In this document: positions 9,548 to 19,382 of the stretch, one piece after another
Numbering within the stretch: position 1 is the first letter of the stretch
Layout of the letters: each line of letters starts with the position of its first letter
From: Zancudomyces culisetae
Lineage: Eukaryota; Kickxellomycota; Harpellomycetes; Harpellales; Legeriomycetaceae
Direction: 5' to 3'
Length of the DNA stretch: 19,382 nucleotides
Assembly: GCA_001969505.1 (NCBI GenBank)
Contig: LSSK01000763.1
Span: 1 to 19,382, forward strand
Made by a program: the position numbers and the translations under genes
Notes under the pieces: model-generated
What the model was told of the DNA's origin: nothing
Database searches by the model: none
What the model saw: the letters and a program-made list of their open reading frames with translations, nothing else

Positions 9548-9954
9548 TTTCGCTACCAATCTTTCTCACTTGCTTCTTTCATGAGATTTTCACCTGTAAA
9601 CGTTTTATAATGCACTGATCCTATTGTATATTTTTTTATAACGCAAATAGCAGCAAAATAAAAGTAAAAAATTAACCAAAAACGATTAAATACTTCAAAA
9701 ATAAAGAAATCGAATACACGCGAATTCTAACTTTTTCGTGTAAACAATGCCCGCGAATGCAAATGCCAAAGTTTCCTCTACCACAAAATCGATTGTTTGG
9801 ATATTCTGATTTGGGATATACAATTTGTAAAGACCAGCTATTACTTCAGTTATACAATCCATCATAATCGTACTTTTACATTTTATTAATTCACTGACAA
9901 CTTCACTGCAAAGTTTTTTGATCCATATTACAGTATTTATTAATATTTATTCAA
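9548..9954. promoter_or_regulatory. Divergent promoter region between Arp9-like and CHL1-like genes (407 bp)
   Basis: The two genes start in opposite directions from this AT-rich region. It contains an ACGCG at 9718-9722 and a CGCGAA at 9752-9757, resembling MCB/SCB (MBF/SBF) G1/S cores; in an AT-rich background these may be meaningful, but they are short. I see no other coding frame. Confidence 0.45.
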
Positions 9955-12900
9955 ATGAAGGAGTATCTACCAGAAGACGGTTCATTGGAAATACCAGATT
10001 CCGGCGAAAAATACCACTTTCCGTTTGAACCATACCATGTTCAACTTGGTTTTATGAAGAATGTATTTGAAGTTTGCGAAAACGGAAAATTTGGGATCTT
10101 TCAGAGTCCCACTGGTACAGTTAAGTAGTTTCTGTATTATGGATAGAGATGTCAAAGATTTTCAAACGAGTATGACTGTATCCACAAATTTGTAAACCCA
10201 CCAATTAAACGATTATTATGTTATTATAACAGGGAAAGACGCTCAGCTTACTCTGTGGTGTATTGACATGGGTAAAGCTAGACCAAAACAGGATTGAACA
10301 TGCTACTTTTAAAATAGATAACGGTATGTGTTCTGAATACTAAACTCTTTTTTCTCTTGACTGGAATATATTAGAGATTTCAATTACTATAATGATTTAT
10401 CATTTCTATTAGTATTATTCAGCAAATCGCCCATATGCTTCTATCATCCCTTTTATAATATAGGAAAAGAGCCTAGTTGGATTATGAAACAAAAACGAGA
10501 AAAAAGAGATAGGGAACGTAAAGAAGAATACAAAAAACAGCTTGAAAAATATGAAAAGTGGGTTAAAAAAATACGAGAACTAGAAATGGCTGAGTGCAAG
10601 AATAGTAGGAAGCTCTTGTTTGTGAGTAGGCAGGTATGGTTTTGCATTCTGTGAGATCTATTATAAATTTATCCGCGAACAACGGAAACTATTTTAAAAT
10701 CGAGTGTTTTTTAATTCAGATCATAAAAAAACATGTTAGGCCAACATCAAGAGCAAAAATGATACGGGACTACAACATGAAGAGAACAACACAGGCGAGA
10801 ATGAAAACGAAGTTCTCGAAGATTATAATAGTGACCCAGAAGTTGATGCTGGCTCAAAAGATAAGGATGTTAAGCTATGGCTAAAATCGTAAGAACGCTT
10901 ACTATTTTTATAGATTATAGATACATGTGCTTTTATGTATTCACTATCCCGCTAGACCTCCTTTATGGGTTGCATTTTTTAAGCGGGTTTGTTATGATTA
11001 CATTTGTTATTTTCAACTAAAAACTTTTTTTTTATAGATATAACAGTGGTGCTATTGATAAAGGATTTGAAACTAGCTCAGATGAAGACGATGATTATTT
11101 CTCAGGGAAGGGGAGGGGAAAGGGGGTTATGTTTCCTACTGAACCGGATACAAGACAGGTTGGTTTGTTTATTCTTTGTGTTTGTATGATACTTTACTTT
11201 GAGCTAGGTAACTTTTATTGTATGATATTTTGTTTCATGTGGCTAAATTTTGTGTTGATAGGTTATATATGCATCGCGCACACATTCGCAACTATCTCAA
11301 ACCCTAAAAGAATTTAAGAAAACGCGGTTTTGGACAGAAGATGTTATGAAGGCAGTAACAGTTGGATCTAGGCAACAATTATGCATAAACAGCAAAGTCA
11401 CGAGTTCATGTACGACTGTTGGGCAAATTAATGAAAGATGTATTGATCTTCAAAAGTCGACTACACCAAAGGCTAGAAGATGCCCTTATCTAACCAAAGA
11501 ACACACACCGATGCTTGATTTTGCTGCAAAATGCAGGAGTGATGTATTAGATATCGAAGATTTGGTTGTAGTTGGTAAAAGCATGGATGTGTGTCCATAT
11601 TATGGTGTGCGTAGAGCGTTAAGTGGATCCCAGCTTATTGCGGTCCCTTACAACTTGTTGCTAGTAAAAGAATCACGAGAAGCGCTTGGGTTGAATATAG
11701 AAAATACAATCGTTGTTATCGATGAAGCACACAACCTGATTGAGTCTATTGCAAATGCATACGGATCTACTCTCAAGTGGGAAATATGTAAACGAGCTCA
11801 TGATCTGGTTAAGATGTATTTTGACAAGTATTGGAAGCGGTTGAAGGGTCAAAACATAGTGTACATTCGACAGTTGATCACTCTACTGAAAATGATAGAT
11901 AAATACTTTGCTACCAATGCGAAGGTTCTACAGCAGAGCAGAAATGCATACAACGAAAAAACGAACGATACCACAGTAAATACACCCTCTGGTGTACGTT
12001 CTGCAAAGGGTTCTAATGTCAATGTACACGTGATGAATACTAATGAGTTGTTGACACAGCTAAGGATAGAAAACATTAACTTGCCTAAGTTGGTTAGGTT
12101 TTTACAAATTTCTCAACTTTCTCGAAAGCTTTCTATGTTTAACGACCGAATTGAGTCTATGAAGCAGGAGGCAGAAGCTTCGAAAATTCAAAATAGCAAT
12201 TCAAACAAACGCGCACGCACAGAATCCTGTAAAAAAAACATTTCTGGTGCCGAATTGGAAAGAAGTCAAACGAGGAACATTGAAAACCAAGGTTATAGGC
12301 TTGAAAGCGCCATCTCACCGATGGCAGCTTTATCTGCAGTTGAATCATTTATGTCGTGTTTGGGGATTTCTAACTCCAATGCCGGAAGAGTATTCTTGAC
12401 ACTGAGCGTGAACGAAGTAGCTGATGGTCAACTCTCATTTGAGGGAGAGCTGAAATACGTTTTAATGGATCCTTCTGATTCATTTTTTGATATAATTACG
12501 CTTCCTAGAGCGGTAATCTTGGCTGGTGGAACTATGAGTCCTATGGATGATGTAGTTGTACAGTTAGGTCTGAATGCAACAGAGCCCTCTCAGGAAACCA
12601 CGGGATTAACGAATCGACATTCAAGTACAGACCCCTCGTCTAAGGCTACTACTCACGCTCTTAAGGTTGATAGCATCCAAAAGCGAAAACCGGTACATAT
12701 CTTTGAATGTGGGCACGTGGTCCCTAGCAGTAGCATTTCGATGAACATCATCGGCTATGGAACTGGATCCAGTGAGCTGGTTTTGAATTTTTCAAACCAA
12801 AAAAACTCAAAACTTGTAAGTTTCTAATCTGTAGTATGTACAACTCATATATTCAAAACTTTTAGCTGTATGTAATAAAATTGAACCTTATAACATGTAA

Positions 12901-14148
12901 TTTTATGGTTGTACTAATATAAAAAAATAGGTTGCTGAACTGGGAGAGTCTCTGTTTAGAGTCATAGATCCAATCCCGGGTGGTGTTGTAGCGTTTTTTC
13001 CTTCGTATTCATTCTTAAACAATGCTGTAGCCAACTGGTCAAATTCGGGTATTATCAACAAAATAAGTTTGAAAAAAAAAGTATTTATTGAGCCTAAAAT
13101 ATCCAACAGCCGAACCATGCCTACCACCGATGGTGGAAATTTCTCATATACTGCACCCCATGAGAATAAAAGGGTCGGGAAACCAAAAATGGCCTCTGGC
13201 AACGTTCAGGGTGTGCTTGCGTCATATGGGAGTGCAGTTAGAAGAAACAACGGTGCCATTTTGTTTGCAGTAGTGGGAGGGAATATGAGCGAGGGGATAA
13301 ACTTTTCTGATGAACTAGCAAGGTATTTATATAGATCTTATTGTTTATCGGCCGTACATTATATGAGTTGGTTGGTTTCAAAACCGGACCGACATATTAG
13401 TATACACACATATACCTAACTTTTGCCTTTCGGGTATAGGGCAGTAATTATGCTAGGAATGCCATTCCCAAATCTTGGATCACCTGAACTTGCTGAAAAA
13501 ATTAAGCACTACCAAAACAATCAAAGTTCAGGACTGTTCAAAAATACAAGAGCTATACCTACTCAAACCGCACGGCAGGGGTATATTGATAATAGCCCTG
13601 GTGAGTTCAAAATGGACTCAATGGGGCTGAGCTACTATGAAAATATGTGTATGAGGGCTGTAAACCAATCCATAGGTAAAGTGAACAATTCTTTTTCCTT
13701 TTAATTTTTTTTTTATTCGCTTTGACGGTCAGTTCATTTCACCTATAATATATTCAACTTGTCAATACTTGGTAATAGGGAGAGCCATAAGACATATTAA
13801 TGACTATGCCACCATTATTTTGATGGATAAGCGATATTCAAATCCTAATATTTTCAAAAAACTTCCGGTGTGGGCCCTTGGAGCGGATACGACTAGTCAG
13901 AACATGTCAGCAGACACTCTAGTTAACAAAAGGTACCATTTTTAAATGCGCGTATATATACCAGCAACACGAAGTACAGACGATTTTAAAAAACACTATT
14001 TTTTATTATTCATTGCCTCTGAATACCAAATAGGTCGCCTGAGGTACTTGATGTTGAGTCAGCTCTTAAAAAAATTAATCTTTTTTTTCGACAAAACTTC
14101 TACTCTCATCGTTCCTCTTTCTCCTCTGTGGCCAGTCAGGGCATGTAG
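9955..14148 (+). CDS. CHL1: CHL1/DDX11-type Fe-S superfamily 2 DNA helicase, ten exons
   Basis: An XPD/FANCJ-class 5'-3' DNA helicase acting in sister-chromatid cohesion and replication-fork repair. Exons: 9955-10119, 10233-10323, 10464-10633, 10740-10888, 11038-11158, 11262-12815, 12931-13322, 13440-13675, 13779-13932, 14034-14148; 1048 aa. The start shows FPFEPYHVQ (22-30), then Walker A SPTGTGKT (51-58), split by intron 1. [12 protein letters not shown] is motif Ia. The Fe-S cluster cysteines are C273 (LCIN), C292 (RCID), C306 (RCPYL) and C343 (CPYYG), with DEAH at 386-389. Late motifs are [26 protein letters not shown] (from 866), MLGMPFPN and motif VI QSIGRAIRH (957-965). An acidic linker ([18 protein letters not shown]) sits before motif Ia, as in CHL1/DDX11. 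The arch region contains a low-complexity Asn/Ser insertion. Phases of all nine introns agree; the total is divisible by three. CHL1/DDX11 is preferred over FANCJ/RTEL1 from the Fe-S block and motif Ia spacing. Confidence 0.9.
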
Positions 14149-15465
14149 TGGGAAAATAACAGTCATTTAGCCCTCTGAGGGGTTCAGTAAGCGCTTCTAA
14201 CAACAAATTAGCCATTTGGGTGCAATTTTATCACGGTAAAGTAGATATGCTTTCTATTGTGTTCATTTTGGTTTAGGTTTTGGTTTTGTTTTTGTTTTCA
14301 AAGTTTAGGAATTCTTGAGAAACAGAATCCAACTAAAGGTTCTATCACCATCTTTATTATTTATCATCATTACAATCTAAATCAAACCAAACAAGGCGCA
14401 ACAAAAATCGATATGTTTGTTTACATATACTTTATAATGAGAATAATCGCTATTATACTTTACAAATTATACCACTCTGAGCTATAGTGATGGAAATATA
14501 TCACGCACTCCACCTCCTTCCTTTCTCCACTTTTCTTTATTTTTGTTTAACTGTGCTTGTTCCCCAAGAGCCCAGCTATGAACTAAATAGAGAGGGAAAT
14601 ATGGGTAGCCGATACCTGCTACCTGCTACCTACTACTGCCTCTGTTACCAATCGGAAACTGACATTTAGTAAAGTGAAGTAACACTCCCCCCCCCCCAGC
14701 CTTCATTAGGCATTCCGGCATTTTTTAACAGGGAGTTTCAAAGCAAAAAAATAAACTCATGATAAAATTGAGCACAGAACGTGATGCATCTATGACATTT
14801 AAATAAACTAAAGGGTAGCGTTAAAGCGGGGACATTAATGGGCAAAAGGCGGAAGTGTACCAAGGAGGGATAACATGTGCCAATAAAAACACGCTAAAAA
14901 TGGCTACAGCCCAAGTTACAAAGAAAAGTCTATCTATAACTAATCCAGCGTTAACCCCCAAATTCGAAAAAATTAAAATGAATAATAAAATAATTCTATA
15001 TCTCCAAAAAATGTTAAATATAGGCGCTCAATAGTCAATCATTTTAATTGTCCAAAGTGTTGTTAGTTTATTATTGGACTTTTTTCGACCTTAACCTATT
15101 TAAAACCAAAGTGCAGAGGGAAAAATGTACATCATGATTTGGAAATTGCAAAGTTCGTTAATGTGGTTTGCAAATTTTGCAAATTTTGCACACGATAGCA
15201 CCTGTTATTGGTGGAGTTGGTAAATTACATTGCTCAAAATAACTGAGTCCGAAATTTAAACAATTAGATGGAAAAAATAAAAGCAAAAACAGAAAACAAA
15301 AAAGCTAGTAATCTAAAAAAAAGCCCCCTTTCTACCAGAAAGTGATGGAAAGAAATGTAATTGATTTACGTGGAAATTACTTTTTGCATGTAAAATGTAA
15401 ATTATTTAGAAGGAAAAAGTTTAAGGAAAAAGCATTCTTGGAATAACAAATAGGCGGAATTAGTT
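14149..15465. other. Long intergenic region upstream of BiP (1.3 kb)
   Basis: Non-coding as far as I can see. Small open frames at 14257-14487 and 14487-14669 have low-complexity or unremarkable translations with no family resemblance. The region has a CCCTC/GAGGG short inverted repeat near 14170, Gly/Thr-type T-rich runs around 14265-14300, a poly-C run of about 10 at 14688-14697, and AAATTTTGC tandem copies near 15172-15189. No tRNA T-loop or other RNA gene was found. Confidence 0.5.
15368..15373 (+). promoter_or_regulatory. ACGTGG core, possible unfolded-protein-response bZIP site
   Basis: TTTACGTGGAA, about 95 bp upstream of the BiP TATA box, contains the ACGTG core used by XBP1/ATF6/Hac1-type bZIP factors. 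BiP genes are classic UPR targets. This is a single short match, so confidence is low. Confidence 0.3.
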
Positions 15466-15473
15466 TATAAAAG
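15466..15473 (+). promoter_or_regulatory. TATA box of the BiP gene
   Basis: TATAAAAG followed by GGGG, about 140 bp upstream of the ATG. The position and sequence are consistent with a strong, inducible promoter. Confidence 0.65.
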
Positions 15474-15613
15474 GGGTGTTGGAGTATAGAAAATTTTTTT
15501 CTACAAGTTTGTTTAAGACTATAAATAATCTTTCTTGATACTCTTTTTTGTTTACTTTTACGTTAAGCTAGTATTTTATCCTTGGAAAAGAGATAGAAGA
15601 GGGAAATAACAAA

Positions 15614-17605
15614 ATGAAGGTATCACTATATTCAGCAGTGAGATATGCACTGCTTTGTACGCTTGGTCTCTCTGTGGTAAGCACAAAGTCAGATGAGGCT
15701 GAAGACTCAAAGGGAGCAAAGCACAACTATGGAACCGTTATTGGTATTGATTTGGGAACAACATACTCTTGTGTGGGAGTTCACAAAAACGGACGGGTGG
15801 AAATTATTCCAAACGACCAAGGAAACCGAATCACACCTTCAGTTGTTGCCTGGACTTCAGACAATGAGAGGCTTATTGGTGATGCAGCAAAGAATCAAGC
15901 CGCATCAAATCCAGAAAAGACTTTGTATGATTCCAAGCGATTGATCGGTATGAAGTACAAGGACAAGGATATCCAGAGTGACATGAAGCACTGGCCATTC
16001 AAAATAAGATCTGTAAATGAGAAGCCAGTTTTTGAACTAGAGATCTCAGACTCAAAGGAACGTTTTACACCAGAACAGATTTCAGCAATGATTTTGTCAA
16101 AGTTGAAGGAGGACGCAGAGGCATATTTGAACACCAAGATTACCCACGCTGTAGTAACTGTCCCAGCATACTTTAACGATGCTCAAAGACAGGCAACCAA
16201 GGATGCAGGAAAAATTGCTGGACTTGAAGTAATAAGAATCATTAACGAACCAACAGCAGCAGCTATTGCCTATGGATTGGACAAGAAACAAGGTGAAAGA
16301 CACATTTTGGTATTTGATCTTGGAGGTGGAACATTTGATGTTTCATTGTTGTCTATTGAAGAAGGAGTATTTGAAGTACTTGCAACATCAGGTGATACAC
16401 ACTTGGGAGGTCAAGACTTTGATAACAACCTTGTCAGCCACTTTGCCGATCGTTTCAAGGAAAAGAATGGAGTAGACCCACGCAGTGATAAGAAAGCTAT
16501 GGGTAAGCTCAAGAGCGAAGCTGAAAAGGCCAAGCGCAACTTGTCATCACAAACAAGTGTAAGAATTGAAATCGAAAACCTTTACAAATCTAAGGACTAT
16601 TCTGATACCCTCACAAGAGCCAAATTTGAAGAACTCAACAATCATTTGTTCCGTAAAACCTTGGTACCAGTAGAACAAGTACTGAAAGACGCAAAGAAGG
16701 ATAAGAAAGATATTGACGACGTTGTCCTTATTGGTGGTTCTACTCGTATTCCACGTGTCAGAAAGATGTTGGAAGACAAGTTTGGAGTAAAGAAGATCAA
16801 CAAGGGAATTAATCCAGATGAAGCCGTTGCTTACGGAGCAGCAGTTCAGGCCGGTATTTTGACTGATCAAGAAGGCACAACCGAAATGATTCTTCTCGAC
16901 GTCAACCCTCTAACTCTCGGAATTGAAACTGTTGGTGGAGTCATGGCCAAACTCATTCCAAGAAACACTCAAATCCCTACAAAGAAAACTCAAATCTTCT
17001 CCACTGCTGCTGACAACCAACAAGTTGTATTGATCAAGGTATTTGAAGGTGAGCGCCCAATGACCAAAGACAACAACATTCTCGGACAGTTCGAACTTAC
17101 TAACATTCCTCCAGCTCCACGTGGTGTCCCTCAAATTGAAGTAACCTTTGAAATTGACTCGAACGGTATCCTGATTGTAGGTGCCACCGATAAAGGTACT
17201 GGAAAGGGTGAGCAAATTAAGATCAAGAACGATAAGGGTCGTCTTTCAGAAGAAGAAATTGAACGCATGATCAAGGATGCCGAGAAGTTTGCTGACGAAG
17301 ACAAAATCCTCAAAGAACGCGCTGAGGCCAAGAACAACTTTGAAGCCTATGTGTTCTCTGTTAAGTCATCTGTAAGCGACCCTGACAAACTACGTGATAA
17401 GCTTGAGGCAAGCGACAAGAAAGCTATCAATGATGCTGTCAAGGATGCTGAATCTTGGCTCAGTGAAAACTCCGCAAATGCCACCAAGGAGGACTATGAT
17501 GAACAACGCGAGGTCTTGGAGAGCGTTGCCAAGCCAATCATCACCAAGGTTTATGAGTCTGGTAAAGCTGGTGAAAAGCCTGCTGAAGAAAAAGATGAAT
17601 TATAA
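15614..17605 (+). CDS. KAR2: BiP/Kar2, ER-lumenal Hsp70 chaperone
   Basis: An ATP-driven Hsp70 that folds and retains secretory proteins in the ER and assists translocation. 663 aa, the normal length, no introns. It has an N-terminal signal peptide (hydrophobic core within residues 9-22, cleavage likely near 24-26), the nucleotide-binding domain with IDLGTTYS (45-52), [45 protein letters not shown] and [12 protein letters not shown], the linker [12 protein letters not shown], then the beta-sandwich and helical lid, ending with the ER-retrieval signal KDEL. No key residue appears missing. The initiator ATG is the first in frame and gives the signal peptide directly. Codon choice leans to more C-ending codons than the neighbours, as expected for a highly expressed gene. 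It lies downstream of CHL1 on the same strand. Confidence 0.97.
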   Translation: MKVSLYSAVRYALLCTLGLSVVSTKSDEAEDSKGAKHNYGTVIGIDLGTTYSCVGVHKNGRVEIIPNDQGNRITPSVVAWTSDNERLIGDAAKNQAASNPEKTLYDSKRLIGMKYKDKDIQSDMKHWPFKIRSVNEKPVFELEISDSKERFTPEQISAMILSKLKEDAEAYLNTKITHAVVTVPAYFNDAQRQATKDAGKIAGLEVIRIINEPTAAAIAYGLDKKQGERHILVFDLGGGTFDVSLLSIEEGVFEVLATSGDTHLGGQDFDNNLVSHFADRFKEKNGVDPRSDKKAMGKLKSEAEKAKRNLSSQTSVRIEIENLYKSKDYSDTLTRAKFEELNNHLFRKTLVPVEQVLKDAKKDKKDIDDVVLIGGSTRIPRVRKMLEDKFGVKKINKGINPDEAVAYGAAVQAGILTDQEGTTEMILLDVNPLTLGIETVGGVMAKLIPRNTQIPTKKTQIFSTAADNQQVVLIKVFEGERPMTKDNNILGQFELTNIPPAPRGVPQIEVTFEIDSNGILIVGATDKGTGKGEQIKIKNDKGRLSEEEIERMIKDAEKFADEDKILKERAEAKNNFEAYVFSVKSSVSDPDKLRDKLEASDKKAINDAVKDAESWLSENSANATKEDYDEQREVLESVAKPIITKVYESGKAGEKPAEEKDEL

Positions 17606-17920
17606 TCTTATTTTTCCTCCAAATTCCTTTTTTTTCTTTATCATTCTATTTAGCTGGATTAAGAAAGATTAAACATATTTCATTTATAAATTTGTAAAAC
17701 TGAATTTATTTTAAAATAAATACTTTAAACTAAATGCAGATGGCCAAAAAAAAGTTACACTTGAACCAAACCTCAGGGTGGAATAAGGTTTTTCCTAGAT
17801 TGGGGGGTTAGAATATTATCAATCTAGTGAATATCTTGCTTTTTTATGACTATTTAGATTTATTTATTTAATCTTTTAAAAAGTATAACATAAATACAAA
17901 AAGTGGCACTAAATCCCCCA
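17606..17920. other. Convergent intergenic region, BiP 3' end (315 bp)
   Basis: T- and A-rich, no coding frame. AATAAA at 17715-17720, about 110 nt past the BiP stop, could serve as the polyadenylation signal. The gene on the other strand ends at 17921. Confidence 0.5.
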
Positions 17921-19183
17921 TTAACAGCCTAAAATTTCAGTAGTATCCATACCATCTTCAGTTTCAAAGTCTTATTAATGATCCAAAATTGTTCTACACA
18001 CCAAATGAACACTTGGTTCGTGTAATATCGCTCTTCTAAAAAGTTTCAAAGTATAGTAGATACAGTTTCTAGCATCAAGAGATTCAATTAAATTTGATTT
18101 TTCCTCGAATAGTACAAACCATGAAACTAGTTCAGATAGGTAATATACCCACTCGTCATCCTCATCCAAGTAGTCCCGCTAATTTTTAATTGTTTTTCTC
18201 GCTATATTCTTGTTGAATCTTGCTTTGTAGATACATGGCATCAATCTCTGAAACATTACTCCCATATACTGTCGTTTCCACACACTTCTCAATCTCGACT
18301 TTCTGTTTTACCGTATTTAAACATTTATAAAAAGCAAACATTATTCCGATAAGCTGAGCTTCTGCATTAACGCTACTAATTGGAGTTTGTACTTTGTCTC
18401 TTACACACATTCTGTTTTTAAAGTTATAAAAGTTTATATGGCTGTATCAATTTCAGATTTTACGCTGATATTTATATTTTGTATTTTTAGATATAGCTGC
18501 GATATTGTTAGGTTGTTGCTTTTATCAAACCCAAAAATATCCAATATGTTTTGTACATAGCTATTGAGAGTGTGTTTGTCTCGCTCGCTGTCTCTGATAC
18601 TTCTTAACACCGGTGTAATACACTTATATATGTATTTATTGCTAGCCTGATTCATTAACTGCGTGATTCCACTTTTACTGTGTATCCTTCAGCTCAAGAG
18701 AATCATGATCGGTTTTTTTAAGCACTTTGTATTTTTGTATTGCGTTTCTATATTATCGTATTCAGTAAAAATCAAGTACTTGTGGTTGTCCTTTTTCCCC
18801 TCCTCTTTCAGTTTGGTTTCACTATTAGAACGAGTATATAATTTCTCTAATTCATCATAGAAATGCATAAATGGTAACGACAGTATATAACTCAGGTTGT
18901 CAGTTTCCTCCTTTTCAACGATAAATTTTATAAATCTTTTCTTCGCATCCTCCAGAAATTTGTGATCCACGCTGAACACCTCTTCGTCAGTAAAATCCGT
19001 CTTTATGTCTACTAATCTGAGTTCCTCATCTTCATATATTACCTCCTTACCCTTGAAAAATACAATATTAGATGTGAGAATATTTCTGATGAATGATGTA
19101 AACATATTGTCGTAGTTAGGACTGATTTCATTTTTCTTTATTAATTCTCTATATTGAGTGTTATATATACAAGAAAAATTCAT
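17921..19183 (-). CDS. Unrecognised multi-exon gene (hypothetical), exon joins partly unresolved
   Basis: Several coding-like blocks follow one another in different frames on the minus strand. The first, from ATG 19183, is acidic/Lys-rich (YRELIKKNEIS, VDIKTDFTDEEVF). Proposed joins: 19183-18780, a 32-nt intron (GTACTT to ATATAG), 18747-18679 (NAIQKYKVLKKTDHDSLELK), a 37-nt intron (GTAAAA to GCTAG), then 18641 down to about 18463 or the TAA at 18434 (PVLRSIRDSERDKH). Further blocks are about 18410-18189 (NAEAQLIGIMFAFYKCLN), 18181 down to about 18000 (ESLDARNCIYYTLKLFRRAI) and a last short exon 17970-17921 ending EDGMDTTEILGC. The junctions between the last blocks are not settled. Upstream of the ATG the frame stays open for about 25 more codons without an ATG. 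I do not recognise the family and assign no function. Two genes, or a decaying gene, are also possible. Confidence 0.5.
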
Positions 19184-19382
19184 TAACAAACTTTGGTGTA
19201 TATTTATGATTTTCTTGGTAAACTCCTCCCGATAATGACAGGTATATTTGTTTTGTATTTACCAGTTGTATTAATCGGATATTTATAGTTATATATACTA
19301 AGCTTTATCTATTGAAAAAGTGCTTTTGATATATATTTCACTCGATTTACTTGTTGAGTCAAAAGTAATACATGCTTTTTCA

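Noticed and set aside
14257-14669. Two short plus-strand frames downstream of CHL1
   Set aside because: Their translations are hydrophobic or low complexity with no family resemblance; there is no splice link to CHL1, which ends cleanly at 14148.
15693-17337. Multiple open frames overlapping BiP on both strands
   Set aside because: They are shadows of a highly conserved, codon-biased gene; none shows a domain or a plausible start.
15614-17605. CTG-as-serine genetic code (yeast CTG clade)
   Set aside because: CTG codons in BiP occur at positions that are Leu in Hsp70s generally, for example in the VLKDA and GILxV segments.
1-19382. Mobile element, CRISPR array, virus-like or biosynthetic cluster
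   Set aside because: No transposase, integrase, reverse transcriptase, long terminal repeats, regular spaced repeats or clustered pathway genes are visible.

Overview
This is an AT-rich, intron-containing nuclear segment, most likely from a fungus. The fungal assignment is inference. It rests on an Arp9-like actin-related protein (a subunit known from fungal SWI/SNF-type remodellers), on short phase-consistent introns (GTAAGT-like donors, CTAAT/TTAAT branch-like motifs, TAG acceptors), and on a fungal-type HBS1 N-terminus. CTG falls at conserved Leu positions of BiP, so the standard code is used. The lineage cannot be named from the sequence alone.

Layout. (1) 2-1768 (+): 3' part of a Rho guanine-nucleotide exchange factor (DH-PH), cut by the window edge. 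(2) 1929-6079 (-): an HBS1 gene scattered over several reading frames. I reassemble it from five exons into a 1091-residue product. Its 1.2-kb fourth exon carries a SKI7-like motif and a 30-Gln tract, and retention of the last intron would give a short protein without the GTPase. This resembles the HBS1/SKI7 dual-product gene known elsewhere. (3) 6624-9547 (-): an eight-exon Arp9-like gene with a very large acidic insertion. (4) 9955-14148 (+): a ten-exon CHL1/DDX11-type Fe-S DNA helicase, divergent from the Arp9 gene. (5) 15614-17605 (+): intronless BiP/Kar2 (ER Hsp70) ending in KDEL, with a TATA box. (6) 17921-19183 (-): a poorly resolved, unrecognised multi-exon gene with very short apparent introns.

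The genes are ordinary eukaryotic housekeeping functions (Rho signalling, ribosome rescue/RNA surveillance, chromatin remodelling, cohesion/DNA repair, ER folding) and do not form a functional cluster. All exon joins were made by hand from splice-site sequence, phase and family resemblance. The joins in the HBS1, Arp9-like and CHL1 models each give an uninterrupted frame divisible by three.
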